From the NCBI RefSeq assembly GCF_002531755.2, contig NZ_CP034998.1, forward strand, positions 2,480,001 through 2,544,000: a stretch of DNA of 64,000 nucleotides. The letters are read 5' to 3'. This DNA comes from Rhizobium acidisoli (GTDB lineage: Bacteria > Pseudomonadota > Alphaproteobacteria > Rhizobiales > Rhizobiaceae). Each line of letters starts with the position of its first letter. Positions within the stretch are counted from its first letter, which is position 1. Positions 43,041 to 51,379 of the stretch are shown piece after piece. The position numbers and the translations under genes are program-made. Below the pieces are notes generated by a model, which ran no database searches, was not told the DNA's origin, and saw only the letters and a program-made list of their open reading frames with translations.

Positions 43041-44462
43041 CTAACCCACCGCCAGCGTCCAGAGCATTCCCGATATCGCACAGGCCAGCAACGTCGTGAT
43101 CACAGACGTCTTGAACCGGAAGATCGCGATGGCGGCGGCGGCAGACAGCGCCATTGCCGCCGGCACGGCCGATTGCAGCACGGGGATATCGAGCCGCAAG
43201 CCGCCAAGGCTGACGGTCGCGACTTCGGCAAACAGCGTGTGCAGGCCAAACCAGAGGGCGAGGTTGAGGATGACCCCGACCACCGCAGCCGTGATGGTGG
43301 ACATCGCGCCGGCGAGCGCCACATTGCCGCGCAGTTTTTCGATGAAGGGCGCACCGAGAAAGATCCAGAGGAAACAGGGTACGAACGTCACCCAAGTCGT
43401 CAGGATTGCTGCAAGCGTGGCGGCCAGCATAGGATCGAGCGAACCGGGATTGCGATAGGCGCCCATGAAGCCGACGAACTGAAGCACCATGATCAGCGGC
43501 CCCGGCGTCGTCTCGGCCATCCCCAGACCATCGAGCATCTCGCCGGGTTTCAGCCAGCCGAAACGCTGCACGGCCTCCTGGGCGACATAGGCGAGCGCGG
43601 CATAGGCGCCGCCAAAGGTGACGACCGCCATCTTGCTGAAGAACAGACCGATCTCGGTGAAAACATCGTGTGCCCCGAAAGCCGCATAGAGGGCGGCGAT
43701 GGGCACGAGCCAGAGAGCCAGCAGTGCTGCCGACATACGCAGCGACCAGCCGAGATTGGGGCGGGCATGCGCCGGTATGCCCTCGCCGAGCGCCGACTCC
43801 GCATCCGACAGCACTGGGCCGCTTCCGGCCTTGTGGCCGCCGCCCGGTTTGAAGGCGGCGAGCCCGAAGCGGCCGCCGAGAAAGCCCGCGATGGCGGCGG
43901 CAAGCACGATCAGCGGGAACGGCACGTGCAGGAAGAAGATGGCGACGAAGGCCACCGCCGCAATCGCCAGCATGACGTTATTTCTGAGAGCGCGGCTGCC
44001 GATGCGGATGACGGCCTGCACGACGACGGCAAGCACCGCTGCCTTCAGCCCGAAAAACAGGCCGGCGACGATGCCGACGCTGCCATAAGCCGCGTAGATA
44101 TAGCTGAGACAGAGGATCGACAGGAATCCCGGCAGCACGAACAATAAGCCGGCGACCAGACCACCCAGCGTACGGTGCATCAGCCAGCCGATATAGACGG
44201 CGAGCTGCTGCGCCTCGGGGCCGGGAAGCAGCATGCAGTAATTCAGCGCATGCAGGAACCGCTGCTCGCCGATCCATCGTTTCTCGTCGACGATGATCCG
44301 GTGCATAACGGCGATCTGGCCGGCTGGGCCGCCGAAACTCAAGGCGGCGACGCGCAGCCATACCTTGAAAGCGTCACCGAAGGAGACGCCGTGGTGATGC
44401 TCCTCGTCCGCATGCCTCTCCATCGTTTTGCCCGCGCGGCCGTTATCCGTCATCTCGGCCAT
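43041..44462 (-). CDS. chrA: Chromate transporter ChrA
   Basis: A 473-residue inner-membrane chromate efflux protein with two homologous CHR halves: LSFGGPAGQIAVMHRIIVDE in the first and VTFGGAYAALAYVAQEAVQ with ETTPGPLIMVLQFVGFMGAY in the second; the first also shows LLPGPEAQQLAVYIGW. About 10 hydrophobic segments. The start at 44462 lies 1 bp after the ChrB-domain gene's stop (TGAGATGG), so expression is coupled. An alternative ATG sits a few codons in. Confidence 0.94.
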   Translation of the reverse strand: MAEMTDNGRAGKTMERHADEEHHHGVSFGDAFKVWLRVAALSFGGPAGQIAVMHRIIVDEKRWIGEQRFLHALNYCMLLPGPEAQQLAVYIGWLMHRTLGGLVAGLLFVLPGFLSILCLSYIYAAYGSVGIVAGLFFGLKAAVLAVVVQAVIRIGSRALRNNVMLAIAAVAFVAIFFLHVPFPLIVLAAAIAGFLGGRFGLAAFKPGGGHKAGSGPVLSDAESALGEGIPAHARPNLGWSLRMSAALLALWLVPIAALYAAFGAHDVFTEIGLFFSKMAVVTFGGAYAALAYVAQEAVQRFGWLKPGEMLDGLGMAETTPGPLIMVLQFVGFMGAYRNPGSLDPMLAATLAAILTTWVTFVPCFLWIFLGAPFIEKLRGNVALAGAMSTITAAVVGVILNLALWFGLHTLFAEVATVSLGGLRLDIPVLQSAVPAAMALSAAAAIAIFRFKTSVITTLLACAISGMLWTLAVG

Positions 44463-44463
44463 C

Positions 44464-45279
44464 TCATGCCCTCTTCTTCGGCGCAGGCCAGTTGTGGGTT
44501 TCCTCAGTCGCGTCCCGGCACCAGCGGAAGAAGGCATCGTAGAGAAGCATTCCGGCTTCGAGCTGCTCCAGATCGTCGGAAAACATCCTGGAGAGACCGA
44601 GCGATGCTGCAAGCAGCCCAGGCGCCTCGGGCGCGAGATCGAGCCTTGCGGTATCCGCCGCCCTGATAATCTGCGCCAGACGAAGAAGCGGTTCGGACGC
44701 CAGGCCGAACTCCTCGACCATCACATCGAAGGTGCAGAGTTCGCCGCGATGGCTCCAGAACACGTCTTCGATATCGAAGGGGACCGCCCCGAAGCGTTCG
44801 CCGACGGCTATAACCTCGGGCGCCGGCACGAACAGGAAGACGGCGTTCGGATCGACGAAGCGTCGGATCAGCCAGGGACAGGCGATGCGGTCGATCTTCG
44901 GCCGCGCCCGTGTCACCCAGACGGTGCGCCCCTCGGCGTCGCGGCGCGGAAGCTTTTCCGCTGGCACTGCCGCTCCGCCGGCAATCCAGGCTTCGAAGCC
45001 GCCTTCGAGGCTCTCGGCGTCGATCCCGGCATGGCGCAGATAGGCGGCCACACCATGGCTGAGCTTGCTGCCCCTTTGACAGACCACCACCACAGTGCCG
45101 GCATTCATGCTGGCCGCCCAGGACGCAACCTCGGCATGATCGCGCCGGATCGAGCCCGGAACCAGGCGCGGATCGAGCGCGAAGTCCTCCTCGGTGCGAA
45201 CGTCGACGATGCAAGGCGCGGCGGGGGTTCCAATAAGGCGGCTGAGTTTGTCGGGAGAAATTTCGAGAAATGACGGCAT
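44464..45279 (-). CDS. Rhodanese-ChrB fusion protein
   Basis: A 271-residue cytoplasmic protein. Residues about 5-110 form a rhodanese domain (IVDVRTEEDFALDPRLVPGS, catalytic loop VVVCQRGSKLS); residues about 125-265 match the ChrB C-terminal domain (WVTRARPKIDRIACPWLIRR, FDIEDVFWSHRGELCTFD). ChrB is a chromate-responsive regulator or reductase-linked factor; the rhodanese fusion is a known alphaproteobacterial form. It precedes chrA in one operon. ATG at 45279. Confidence 0.92.
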   Translation of the reverse strand: MPSFLEISPDKLSRLIGTPAAPCIVDVRTEEDFALDPRLVPGSIRRDHAEVASWAASMNAGTVVVVCQRGSKLSHGVAAYLRHAGIDAESLEGGFEAWIAGGAAVPAEKLPRRDAEGRTVWVTRARPKIDRIACPWLIRRFVDPNAVFLFVPAPEVIAVGERFGAVPFDIEDVFWSHRGELCTFDVMVEEFGLASEPLLRLAQIIRAADTARLDLAPEAPGLLAASLGLSRMFSDDLEQLEAGMLLYDAFFRWCRDATEETHNWPAPKKRA

Positions 45280-45483
45280 GACGCGTCCTCCGTTGATCGG
45301 TGTTACTGGACGCGATTCTTCAGCATGACGCCTCGTGGGATGATCGCAACCCCATGGAAAAACCATGCGCAAACAGACCCCGCCGTGTCAAGCGGGCGCT
45401 TGCATAGAACAGCGGAACACAGCCGATCAGGGTCAGCTGCCGCCCGGAATCCCTTGATATCAACTGCTTCGCGGTCCCGGTAC

Positions 45484-45508
45484 GGAACAAAATCCTCACT
45501 TCGGCATT
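45484..45508 (+). promoter_or_regulatory. EcfG/RpoE2-type promoter
   Basis: GGAAC (45484-45488), 18 bp, then TT (45507) matches the general-stress sigma factor pattern of Alphaproteobacteria (GGAAC-N18/19-TT). It lies 30 bp before the start of the small membrane protein gene. Confidence 0.6.
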
Positions 45509-45537
45509 ATTGTTTCACCGAAAGAGGAGAAAGTACC

Positions 45538-45852
45538 ATGACGTACGACCCCAATAATGCCAACGACCCGAACCGCCCGCTGAACCCAAATCTGGATCTG
45601 CGCACCACGCCGAGCGCGCGCAGCAATAATACGTGGGTTGTCTGGGTCGCTGCATTGGCCGTGATCGCTGTCGCTGCATTCGCCTATTCGCAGTGGAGCA
45701 CCCCCGGCACATCCCCGGATACGACAGCCTCCACGACCCAATCCGAGCCGGCACCAGCGGCGCCTAAGCCGATCGCTCCGACCGACAACAGCGCAACGCC
45801 CGCACCGGCACCAGCACCGGCCACTCCGCCGGCTGCCCCTGCCCAGCAGTAA
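45538..45852 (+). CDS. Small single-pass membrane protein with Pro/Ala-rich tail
   Basis: A 104-residue protein: a hydrophilic N-terminus (NNANDPNRPLNPNLDLRTTP), one membrane helix (NTWVVWVAALAVIAVAAFAYS) and a Thr/Ser/Pro/Ala-rich extracytoplasmic tail (APAPAPATPPAAPAQQ). AAAGAGGAG before the ATG at 45538. Function unknown; the EcfG-type promoter upstream suggests stress induction. A clean terminator follows. Confidence 0.8.
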   Translation: MTYDPNNANDPNRPLNPNLDLRTTPSARSNNTWVVWVAALAVIAVAAFAYSQWSTPGTSPDTTASTTQSEPAPAAPKPIAPTDNSATPAPAPAPATPPAAPAQQ

Positions 45853-45867
45853 CTGCTGCTCGGCTAA

Positions 45868-45897
45868 AGGAAGCCGGCCCAATGCCGGCTTCCTTTT
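45868..45897 (+). terminator. Rho-independent terminator
   Basis: AGGAAGCCGGC-CCAAT-GCCGGCTTCCT is an 11-bp perfect stem with a short T run, 15 bp after the stop of the membrane protein gene. Confidence 0.93.
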
Positions 45898-46073
45898 CTG
45901 TCGCGCGCTCTTGAATACCGGCAGAGAAAGCTTATTTTAGAAATATTGAATTTGTCTCTGACGGCTGACCACGGATGTACTGGCAGCCGTTATCGAGACA
46001 GATCTAGGAAGGGTCGGTGCGAGTTTCGCCCGGCCTTTTTTCTTGACCTCCCCACAATTCTCGCAGCGGGATT

Positions 46074-46376
46074 TTATTTGGGGATTCTGTTATAGAAGGA
46101 CTGGGGGTCGTACACGCACTGGTAGTCGAGAAGGCAAATCTTGCCGTTGGCATCCCTGACCCTTGCAGTGTCGTACTTGTCGCCGAGATTGCACCTGGCC
46201 GGAGGATAGCGAAAGCTGCGGCCGCCGAAGCCCATGCGCACGAAAACTGCTTTGTCTTTGCGGATGATCTGCGCAAGCTCCTCGCAAGTATGATCCCTGG
46301 CATTGACCTCCACTGCCTCGATGGCAAGGGCTGCGGACGGAAACAGCAGCACAATCGCCAGAACAATGCTTTTCAT
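46074..46376 (-). CDS. Small secreted Cys protein (paralogue A)
   Basis: A 100-residue exported protein. Signal peptide KSIVLAIVLLFPSAALA; mature part with four Cys (TCEEL, RCNLGDK, ICLLDYQCVYDP) and the shared core FVRMGFGGRSFRYPPA. The next gene is a paralogue with the same Cys pattern. Cys pairs probably form disulfides in the periplasm. Family not recognised. ATG at 46376. Confidence 0.75.
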   Translation of the reverse strand: MKSIVLAIVLLFPSAALAIEAVEVNARDHTCEELAQIIRKDKAVFVRMGFGGRSFRYPPARCNLGDKYDTARVRDANGKICLLDYQCVYDPQSFYNRIPK

Positions 46377-46433
46377 GAAAACTCCTGAATGTGGGATAAC
46401 TTTTTGACCGAACCGGCCCAAGACCATCCCGCT

Positions 46434-46730
46434 CTACGGAAAATTATAGGGGGATGCCGGGTCGAAGACGCAGGCATAGTCGAGAATGCACTGCTTTCCG
46501 CCAGCATCACGGAAACTCGTGCTGGTACGCTTTTCGCCCATGCTGCATTGCGCCGGCGGATAGCGGAAGCTTCGGCCGCCGAAGCCGACACGGACGAAGA
46601 CCTTCTTATTCTGGCGGATGATCTGCGCAATCTCACTGCAGCTATACACGCTCGCCTTGATCTCCTTCGCCCCCGCGGCAAAGGCCGGCAACGGCAGAGA
46701 CAAGGCAACGACTAGAACGACGCTTCTCAT
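46434..46730 (-). CDS. Small secreted Cys protein (paralogue B)
   Basis: A 98-residue exported protein with signal peptide RSVVLVVALSLPLPAFA and mature core FVRVGFGGRSFRYPPAQC, CILDYACVFDPASPYNFP. It aligns along its length with the downstream neighbour (four Cys conserved), so the pair arose by tandem duplication. The gap between them (57 bp) suits co-transcription. Function unknown. ATG at 46730 has GGAGGG nearby. Confidence 0.75.
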   Translation of the reverse strand: MRSVVLVVALSLPLPAFAAGAKEIKASVYSCSEIAQIIRQNKKVFVRVGFGGRSFRYPPAQCSMGEKRTSTSFRDAGGKQCILDYACVFDPASPYNFP

Positions 46731-46884
46731 GGAACCCTCCCGCTTATCTAAGAGCAAATAGGGCGCGAGGATCCACGCTGCCAGACATGCCGACGACACC
46801 AACCATGCCGCCCGGCCCCGGACAAATTCCGGCAGGCCGGAAGATCCGGCCTGAATTCAAATAATTCAATCTTATCAAGAGATT

Positions 46885-46960
<76 letters not shown>

Positions 46961-47082
46961 GTTCGCGCTTGGCTGCGCGGTGTGACGGGGCGTATAAACA
47001 GGATCGGCAGGCTTGTCCAGCGCATCGGCGAAAATTCTTTGGTTAATCGCGAAGATTTTTCGGCATGACTGAAATGCGGCGC

Positions 47083-47150
47083 ATGATCCCGGAAACTGGG
47101 ATCGATTTTCGGACAGGATTAGACGCAGATTCAAAGCGATAGAATGCCAC
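47083..47150. repeat. Possible dispersed intergenic block
   Basis: ATCCCGGAAACTGGGATCGATTTTCGGACAGG-like sequence (read in two parts) resembles 40972-41020, where ATCCCGAAGTTC...CGATTTTCCGAAGG appears. Similarity is partial and could be a decayed repeat. No gene is supported in 46961-47182. Confidence 0.35.
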
Positions 47151-47182
47151 GCATGCGGTCGGACGCGTGGCACGCCATAAAA

Positions 47183-48094
47183 TCAAAGGTCGAGCGTGCC
47201 GCTCGCCAGCCGCACCGCCTGGCCGCCGATCCGCGCGTTGGAGATCGTCCCGCCGTCGACATCGATATGCAGATGGATGAAGGATGGCCGGCCCATCTCG
47301 ACGCCTTGTTCGATCATGATCGGGTGATGCCCGTCCGTCAGCCGGTCGAAATGGTGGATCGCACCGGAGAGTGCCGCCGCCGCCGAACCGGTGGCCGGGT
47401 CTTCGACGATCCCCATGCCGCTTGCGAACATGCGCGCATGGAACTTCGCCACATGGTTGACCCCACCGCGGCAATAGACATAGGCCGAGGCAAGCGCACC
47501 CTCGACGAAAGGCACGATCTTTTCCCAGAGCTGCGGATCGAATTCCACCCGCTGCGCGGCGCCGACATCGTGCACCGGAATGAGCAGGAAGGGAACGCCG
47601 GCGCTCCAGACCGAGGGCACGTGATTTTCAAAGCCGATCTCGGTCACCTTCAGCGACAGCGCATCGGCCATGCCGAGCTTGTCGAGCGGCATGACGGCCG
47701 GCTGCGATTTCCGGGGCAGGTCGAATTCGGCAAAGCTCGCCTCGCCCTCCCTCAGCCGCACCGCGCAGCGCACCGGCCCGACGTTTTCCTCAAGCACCGT
47801 CACGAGATCGAGCGTCGCCGCGCCATGCGCCCGTTCGGCCAGCGCCACCGCCGTGCCGACCGTCGGATGGCCGGCAAACGGCAGCTCACGCCCCGGGGTG
47901 AAGATCCTGAGCTTCGCCGCATAGGCGGGATTGCTCGAAGGCTGCACGAACACCGTCTCGGAGAGATTGATCTCCCGGGTGATCGCCTGCATCGCCTCGT
48001 CGCTGAGATCGTCTCCGTCGAAGATCACCGCCAGCGGGTTGCCCGCCAGCTTTCGATCGGTGAACACGTCATAGACGCTGTAGCTTCGCGCCAC
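47183..48094 (-). CDS. PhzF family protein
   Basis: A 303-residue member of the PhzF/diaminopimelate-epimerase fold family of isomerases. The N-terminal YDVFTDRKLAGNPLAVIFD and NLSETVFV (putative catalytic Glu46) and the second-half IVEDPATGSAAAALSG are the family hallmarks. FAGHPTVGTAVAL is also typical. Its reaction and substrate are unknown; PhzF proper acts in phenazine synthesis but most homologues do not. Single gene after the tRNA. Confidence 0.92.
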   Translation of the reverse strand: MARSYSVYDVFTDRKLAGNPLAVIFDGDDLSDEAMQAITREINLSETVFVQPSSNPAYAAKLRIFTPGRELPFAGHPTVGTAVALAERAHGAATLDLVTVLEENVGPVRCAVRLREGEASFAEFDLPRKSQPAVMPLDKLGMADALSLKVTEIGFENHVPSVWSAGVPFLLIPVHDVGAAQRVEFDPQLWEKIVPFVEGALASAYVYCRGGVNHVAKFHARMFASGMGIVEDPATGSAAAALSGAIHHFDRLTDGHHPIMIEQGVEMGRPSFIHLHIDVDGGTISNARIGGQAVRLASGTLDL

Positions 48095-48157
48095 ATCGGC
48101 CTCCTTGAATCGGTCATCGCGCCGCCAACCTGCCCGACCAAACGGCCGAGTGCAAGG

Positions 48158-48290
48158 CGCTAGAGCGGTTCAGCTTTTCACGCAAGCGAAGAACCGCTCT
48201 AAGCTTTTGTTTTAACGCAATTCCCGGCAAAAGCGCTTTGCGCTTTGCCTGGGAAAACCGCTTCGCACTTTTCCTGGAATTGCTCTAAGT
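48158..48290. repeat. Second copy of the TTTGCCTGGGAAAA intergenic repeat
   Basis: Contains GCGCTTTGCCTGGGAAAA as at 15150, preceded by TCTAAGCTTTTGTTTT and followed by CGCTTCGCACTTTTCCTGG, with AGAGCGGTTC/GAACCGCTCT as flanking inverted arms. Non-coding dispersed element; fills most of 48095-48349. Confidence 0.75.
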
Positions 48291-48349
48291 CAGATGGATG
48301 CAAGGAGCCAAGCCGGAGCGTGTCCTTCGAGGCGCTGGCCTTTGGCCTC

Positions 48350-49120
48350 TTATGCGTCCGCCTTGCCGAAATACCAGCTAATGACCGGCAGCATGGAGAT
48401 GTTATAAGGATATGCCTTGGGATCGGCCGAGCGGATCGCAACTGCACCGGCGATCTCCTTGTCCTCGGCGACCAGCATGTGGGCCTCGATCCGCTTCACC
48501 ATCTCCTCCGCCGTCATGTCGAAGCGGAAGAGCCGCATGAGCGTGACCGTGCGTTTGGAATAGCTGGCGTAGAGCCCCTGCCCTGCCACGGAATCGGAAA
48601 GGTCGAGGCCTGTCTCCTCATGGACCTCGCGGCGCATATTGGCCTCGATGTCGCAGCGCCCGTCGACGATATCCTCCTGTTCCAGCGACCCGGCGGCGAA
48701 ATAGACCTGCCCGGGATTGGCGGTGTGGGCGCCCATGCGGATCGCCACCAGCGCGCCGTCTGAGCTTTCCAGCACCGGATAAGCAAAGATATGCAGGCCG
48801 CCCTGGCGCTGCGGCTGCCGGCGCCACCACATGAAGGCGGAAAAGGGCGTGACGTAGCCCTCGCCCGCAATCCCGTCCTCTCCGAACGACAGCCGCTGCT
48901 GGAACACCAGCCGCCCGTCGAAGAGCGCCGGGTTGGCGGCGGTTTCCTTGGCCCAGTTCTCGCGGATCGCCGCTTCCTCGGCGACGACAAAGGGATGGCT
49001 GCCGGGCAGGACGCGCAGATCGACGCCGGCGATCGGGAAGACGGTGGCTTCCGGCGGCCAGCCGGCGAAATCATCGGAAAAATCGCTGCTTGCAAATTTC
49101 ATGTTCAAATTGGTTTTCAT
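48350..49120 (-). CDS. NUDIX hydrolase
   Basis: A 256-residue Nudix protein that would hydrolyse a nucleoside-diphosphate-linked compound. The Nudix box reads AAGSLEQEDI...RREVHEETGLDL (GxxxE with a longer insertion than standard, then REVHEETGL). Residues before it form an extra N-terminal domain of about 120 residues. ATG at 49120; an ATG at 49102 is possible. The gene follows the EEP nuclease gene by 8 bp, so the two are probably co-transcribed. Confidence 0.85.
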   Translation of the reverse strand: MKTNLNMKFASSDFSDDFAGWPPEATVFPIAGVDLRVLPGSHPFVVAEEAAIRENWAKETAANPALFDGRLVFQQRLSFGEDGIAGEGYVTPFSAFMWWRRQPQRQGGLHIFAYPVLESSDGALVAIRMGAHTANPGQVYFAAGSLEQEDIVDGRCDIEANMRREVHEETGLDLSDSVAGQGLYASYSKRTVTLMRLFRFDMTAEEMVKRIEAHMLVAEDKEIAGAVAIRSADPKAYPYNISMLPVISWYFGKADA

Positions 49121-49128
49121 GTTCGCTT

Positions 49129-50238
49129 TCAGGGGAGATCCAGGGTCATGACGACGGGGCAGTGATCTGACGCCTTCGGCCGGTCCCAGCCTGTGCGCGG
49201 ATAACGCTCCACCTCCTGCCCCGGCGGGAAGATGGTGCGATAGGGCTGGCCGCTGCGGATGATCTCAGGCAGGCGGCCGGCATTATGGGCGGCAAGTGCT
49301 GGCGAAAGCCAGAGATAGTCGAGTTGGCAGAGCCACTGCTCCTGCGGCCCGCGGGCGTGATAGAGCGTCCAGCGATCGAGGGCCGGGCGGCGGCGCACGA
49401 CGTTTTCGGCAAAGCCGTCATGGCTGAAAACGTCGAGGGCGCTTTCGGCCTCGTCGTGATGCTCGAAACGATAGCCGGCCCCGCGGCGGCCGATGACATC
49501 GACGCGCTCCTGGTAATCGTTCATGTCGCCGCAGATGGCAAAACTCTTCTTGCCAGTATGGCCGGCGCCGAAACTATCCTCGATGATGCGGCGCACAGCG
49601 CGCGCCTCGGCGCGGCGGATCGGCATCGTCGATTGCCGCCCGTCCAGCTCGTCGCGCGGATTGCCCATCGATTTGAAATGCACGACATAGAGCGAGAACG
49701 GCCGGCCGCCGATCAGAAGATCGAGCTCCAGGCAGTCGCGTTTGAAGATCTTGTCATCGATGCGGTTGGTGAGCGCCAACTCCTCGTCGAAGAGATCGAG
49801 ATCGCGATAGGTGGTCATCGCATGACTGCGGACTTCCCTGAGCTCGATCTTCTGGCCGTCGCGCGTTTCCTCGCGCATCAGCACGGCGACATCGATGCCG
49901 CGGCTGTCATTGCCCTCGACCAGGTATTTCTGGCGATAGCCGTTTCCGACCATGCGGAAGAGATAGCCATATTCGAAGGCCTGGAGAGCGGCCATATTGT
50001 CGATTTCCTGCAGGCAGAGAATATCGGCATCCGCATCGGCGATCGCCAACGCCGTCATCTGTCTCGTATCGTCTGTGGCGGCGATCACCCGCGCCTGCTC
50101 CAGTTGCTGATAGACGCCCTCGCTCGACACTTGGAAAAGCTTGATGACGCGATCCTGGCGCAGCTGGTTGCGAAAACCGGTGAAATCGAAACGGGTCAGG
50201 AGATTTTCGACATTGAAGGTGGCGAGGCGAAGCGACAT
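49129..50238 (-). CDS. Endonuclease/exonuclease/phosphatase (EEP) family protein
   Basis: A 369-residue protein of the DNase I-like fold. Metal and catalytic motifs appear in order: LATFNVENL (Asn), ILCLQEIDNM (Glu), VVHFKSMG, AICGDMNDYQ (Asp-x-Asn) and KASDHCPVVM (Asp-His). No signal peptide, so a cytoplasmic nuclease or phosphoesterase; substrate unknown. It is the first gene of the pair with the Nudix gene. Confidence 0.92.
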   Translation of the reverse strand: MSLRLATFNVENLLTRFDFTGFRNQLRQDRVIKLFQVSSEGVYQQLEQARVIAATDDTRQMTALAIADADADILCLQEIDNMAALQAFEYGYLFRMVGNGYRQKYLVEGNDSRGIDVAVLMREETRDGQKIELREVRSHAMTTYRDLDLFDEELALTNRIDDKIFKRDCLELDLLIGGRPFSLYVVHFKSMGNPRDELDGRQSTMPIRRAEARAVRRIIEDSFGAGHTGKKSFAICGDMNDYQERVDVIGRRGAGYRFEHHDEAESALDVFSHDGFAENVVRRRPALDRWTLYHARGPQEQWLCQLDYLWLSPALAAHNAGRLPEIIRSGQPYRTIFPPGQEVERYPRTGWDRPKASDHCPVVMTLDLP

Positions 50239-50359
50239 GGCAAGGGTCCGGTTGCGGGCAGTACCTTATCCGGCAATCGCACGGGGAAAAGATGGCGGGG
50301 CCAAGAAATATGCGGACAACCGCCCCTTTTGAAGCCCCGGATACAATTGCCTGCCTCGA

Positions 50360-51379
50360 TCAAAGCCGCCAGCCCGCGCGAATGACGACGCGCACCGCTT
50401 CACCGGGCACGACAGCCACACGACTGAAGCCGCGCAACGTCTGGCCGTTGCCGAGGGTGAGCTTGACGGCATAACGTTCGCCCTCGAAAAGCACGGCTTC
50501 GACGGTTGCCGGAGCCCCCTCACCGCCGATGATCACATCTTCCGGCCGCACGAGGATATCGGCGCCATCGGTGTTGGCCGCCTGTAGCGCATCCTGCAGC
50601 TCGTCCCATTCCAGATGGCGTTCGCCGCCCATGACCGGCAGCGTCAGGATTGCCCCTCGCCCGATCAGCCCGCCGACGACGCGCCCTTCCGGCCGGGCAT
50701 AGATCTCGGCCGGCTGCGCCACCTGCAGCAGCCGCCCCTCCGACATGACGGCGACGTCGGTCGCAAGCGCCATCGCCTCGCTCTGGTCGTGGGTGACGTA
50801 GATCATCGTCGCGCCCGAGCGCTGGTGGAACTCGCGGAAAGTTTCTTCCATCTCCTGTTTCAGGTGCCGGTCGAGATTGGCGAGCGGCTCGTCGAGCAGC
50901 ACGACGTCGGGCGAGGTGACCAGGCAGCGGGCGAGCGCCACGCGCTGGCGCTGGCCGCCTGAAAGGTCTGCGGGACGCCGCCCGGCGTAATCGGCAAGCC
51001 GCACGGTGGAGAGCGCCTCGCCGACCTTCGTCCGGTAAGCCTCGCCGGAAATGCCGCGCACCTTCATGGGGTATCCGACATTATCGGCAACACTCATATG
51101 CGGCCAGAGCGCATAGGATTGGAACACCATCGCCATGTTGCGCTTCTCAGGCGGTAGCGCCTGGGCGGCATCGGCAATGAGCCGCTCGCCGAGATGGATC
51201 GAGCCGTCGGAGGGCGTCTCGAAACCGGCGATCATCCTGAGAATCGTCGTCTTGCCGCAGCCGGAAGGCCCGAGCAGCGCCAGGAAGCCGCCCTCGCGCA
51301 CATCGAGCGAGAAATCGCTGACGGCCGCCCGCCCGGTGCCGAAATCCTTGGCCAGCCGGTTGAGGATCAGTTTCGCCAT
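50360..51379 (-). CDS. ABC transporter ATP-binding protein, ferric/AEP type
   Basis: A 339-residue ATPase of the FbpC/PotA-like class. Walker A GPSGCGKTT is at residues 37-45, VFQSYALWPHMSVADN the Q-loop, LSGGQRQRVALARC the signature, VVLLDEPLANLD Walker B and YVTHDQ the switch region; the C-terminal TOBE domain includes VRPEDVII. It overlaps the permease gene by 13 bp and completes the importer. Confidence 0.93.
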   Translation of the reverse strand: MAKLILNRLAKDFGTGRAAVSDFSLDVREGGFLALLGPSGCGKTTILRMIAGFETPSDGSIHLGERLIADAAQALPPEKRNMAMVFQSYALWPHMSVADNVGYPMKVRGISGEAYRTKVGEALSTVRLADYAGRRPADLSGGQRQRVALARCLVTSPDVVLLDEPLANLDRHLKQEMEETFREFHQRSGATMIYVTHDQSEAMALATDVAVMSEGRLLQVAQPAEIYARPEGRVVGGLIGRGAILTLPVMGGERHLEWDELQDALQAANTDGADILVRPEDVIIGGEGAPATVEAVLFEGERYAVKLTLGNGQTLRGFSRVAVVPGEAVRVVIRAGWRL

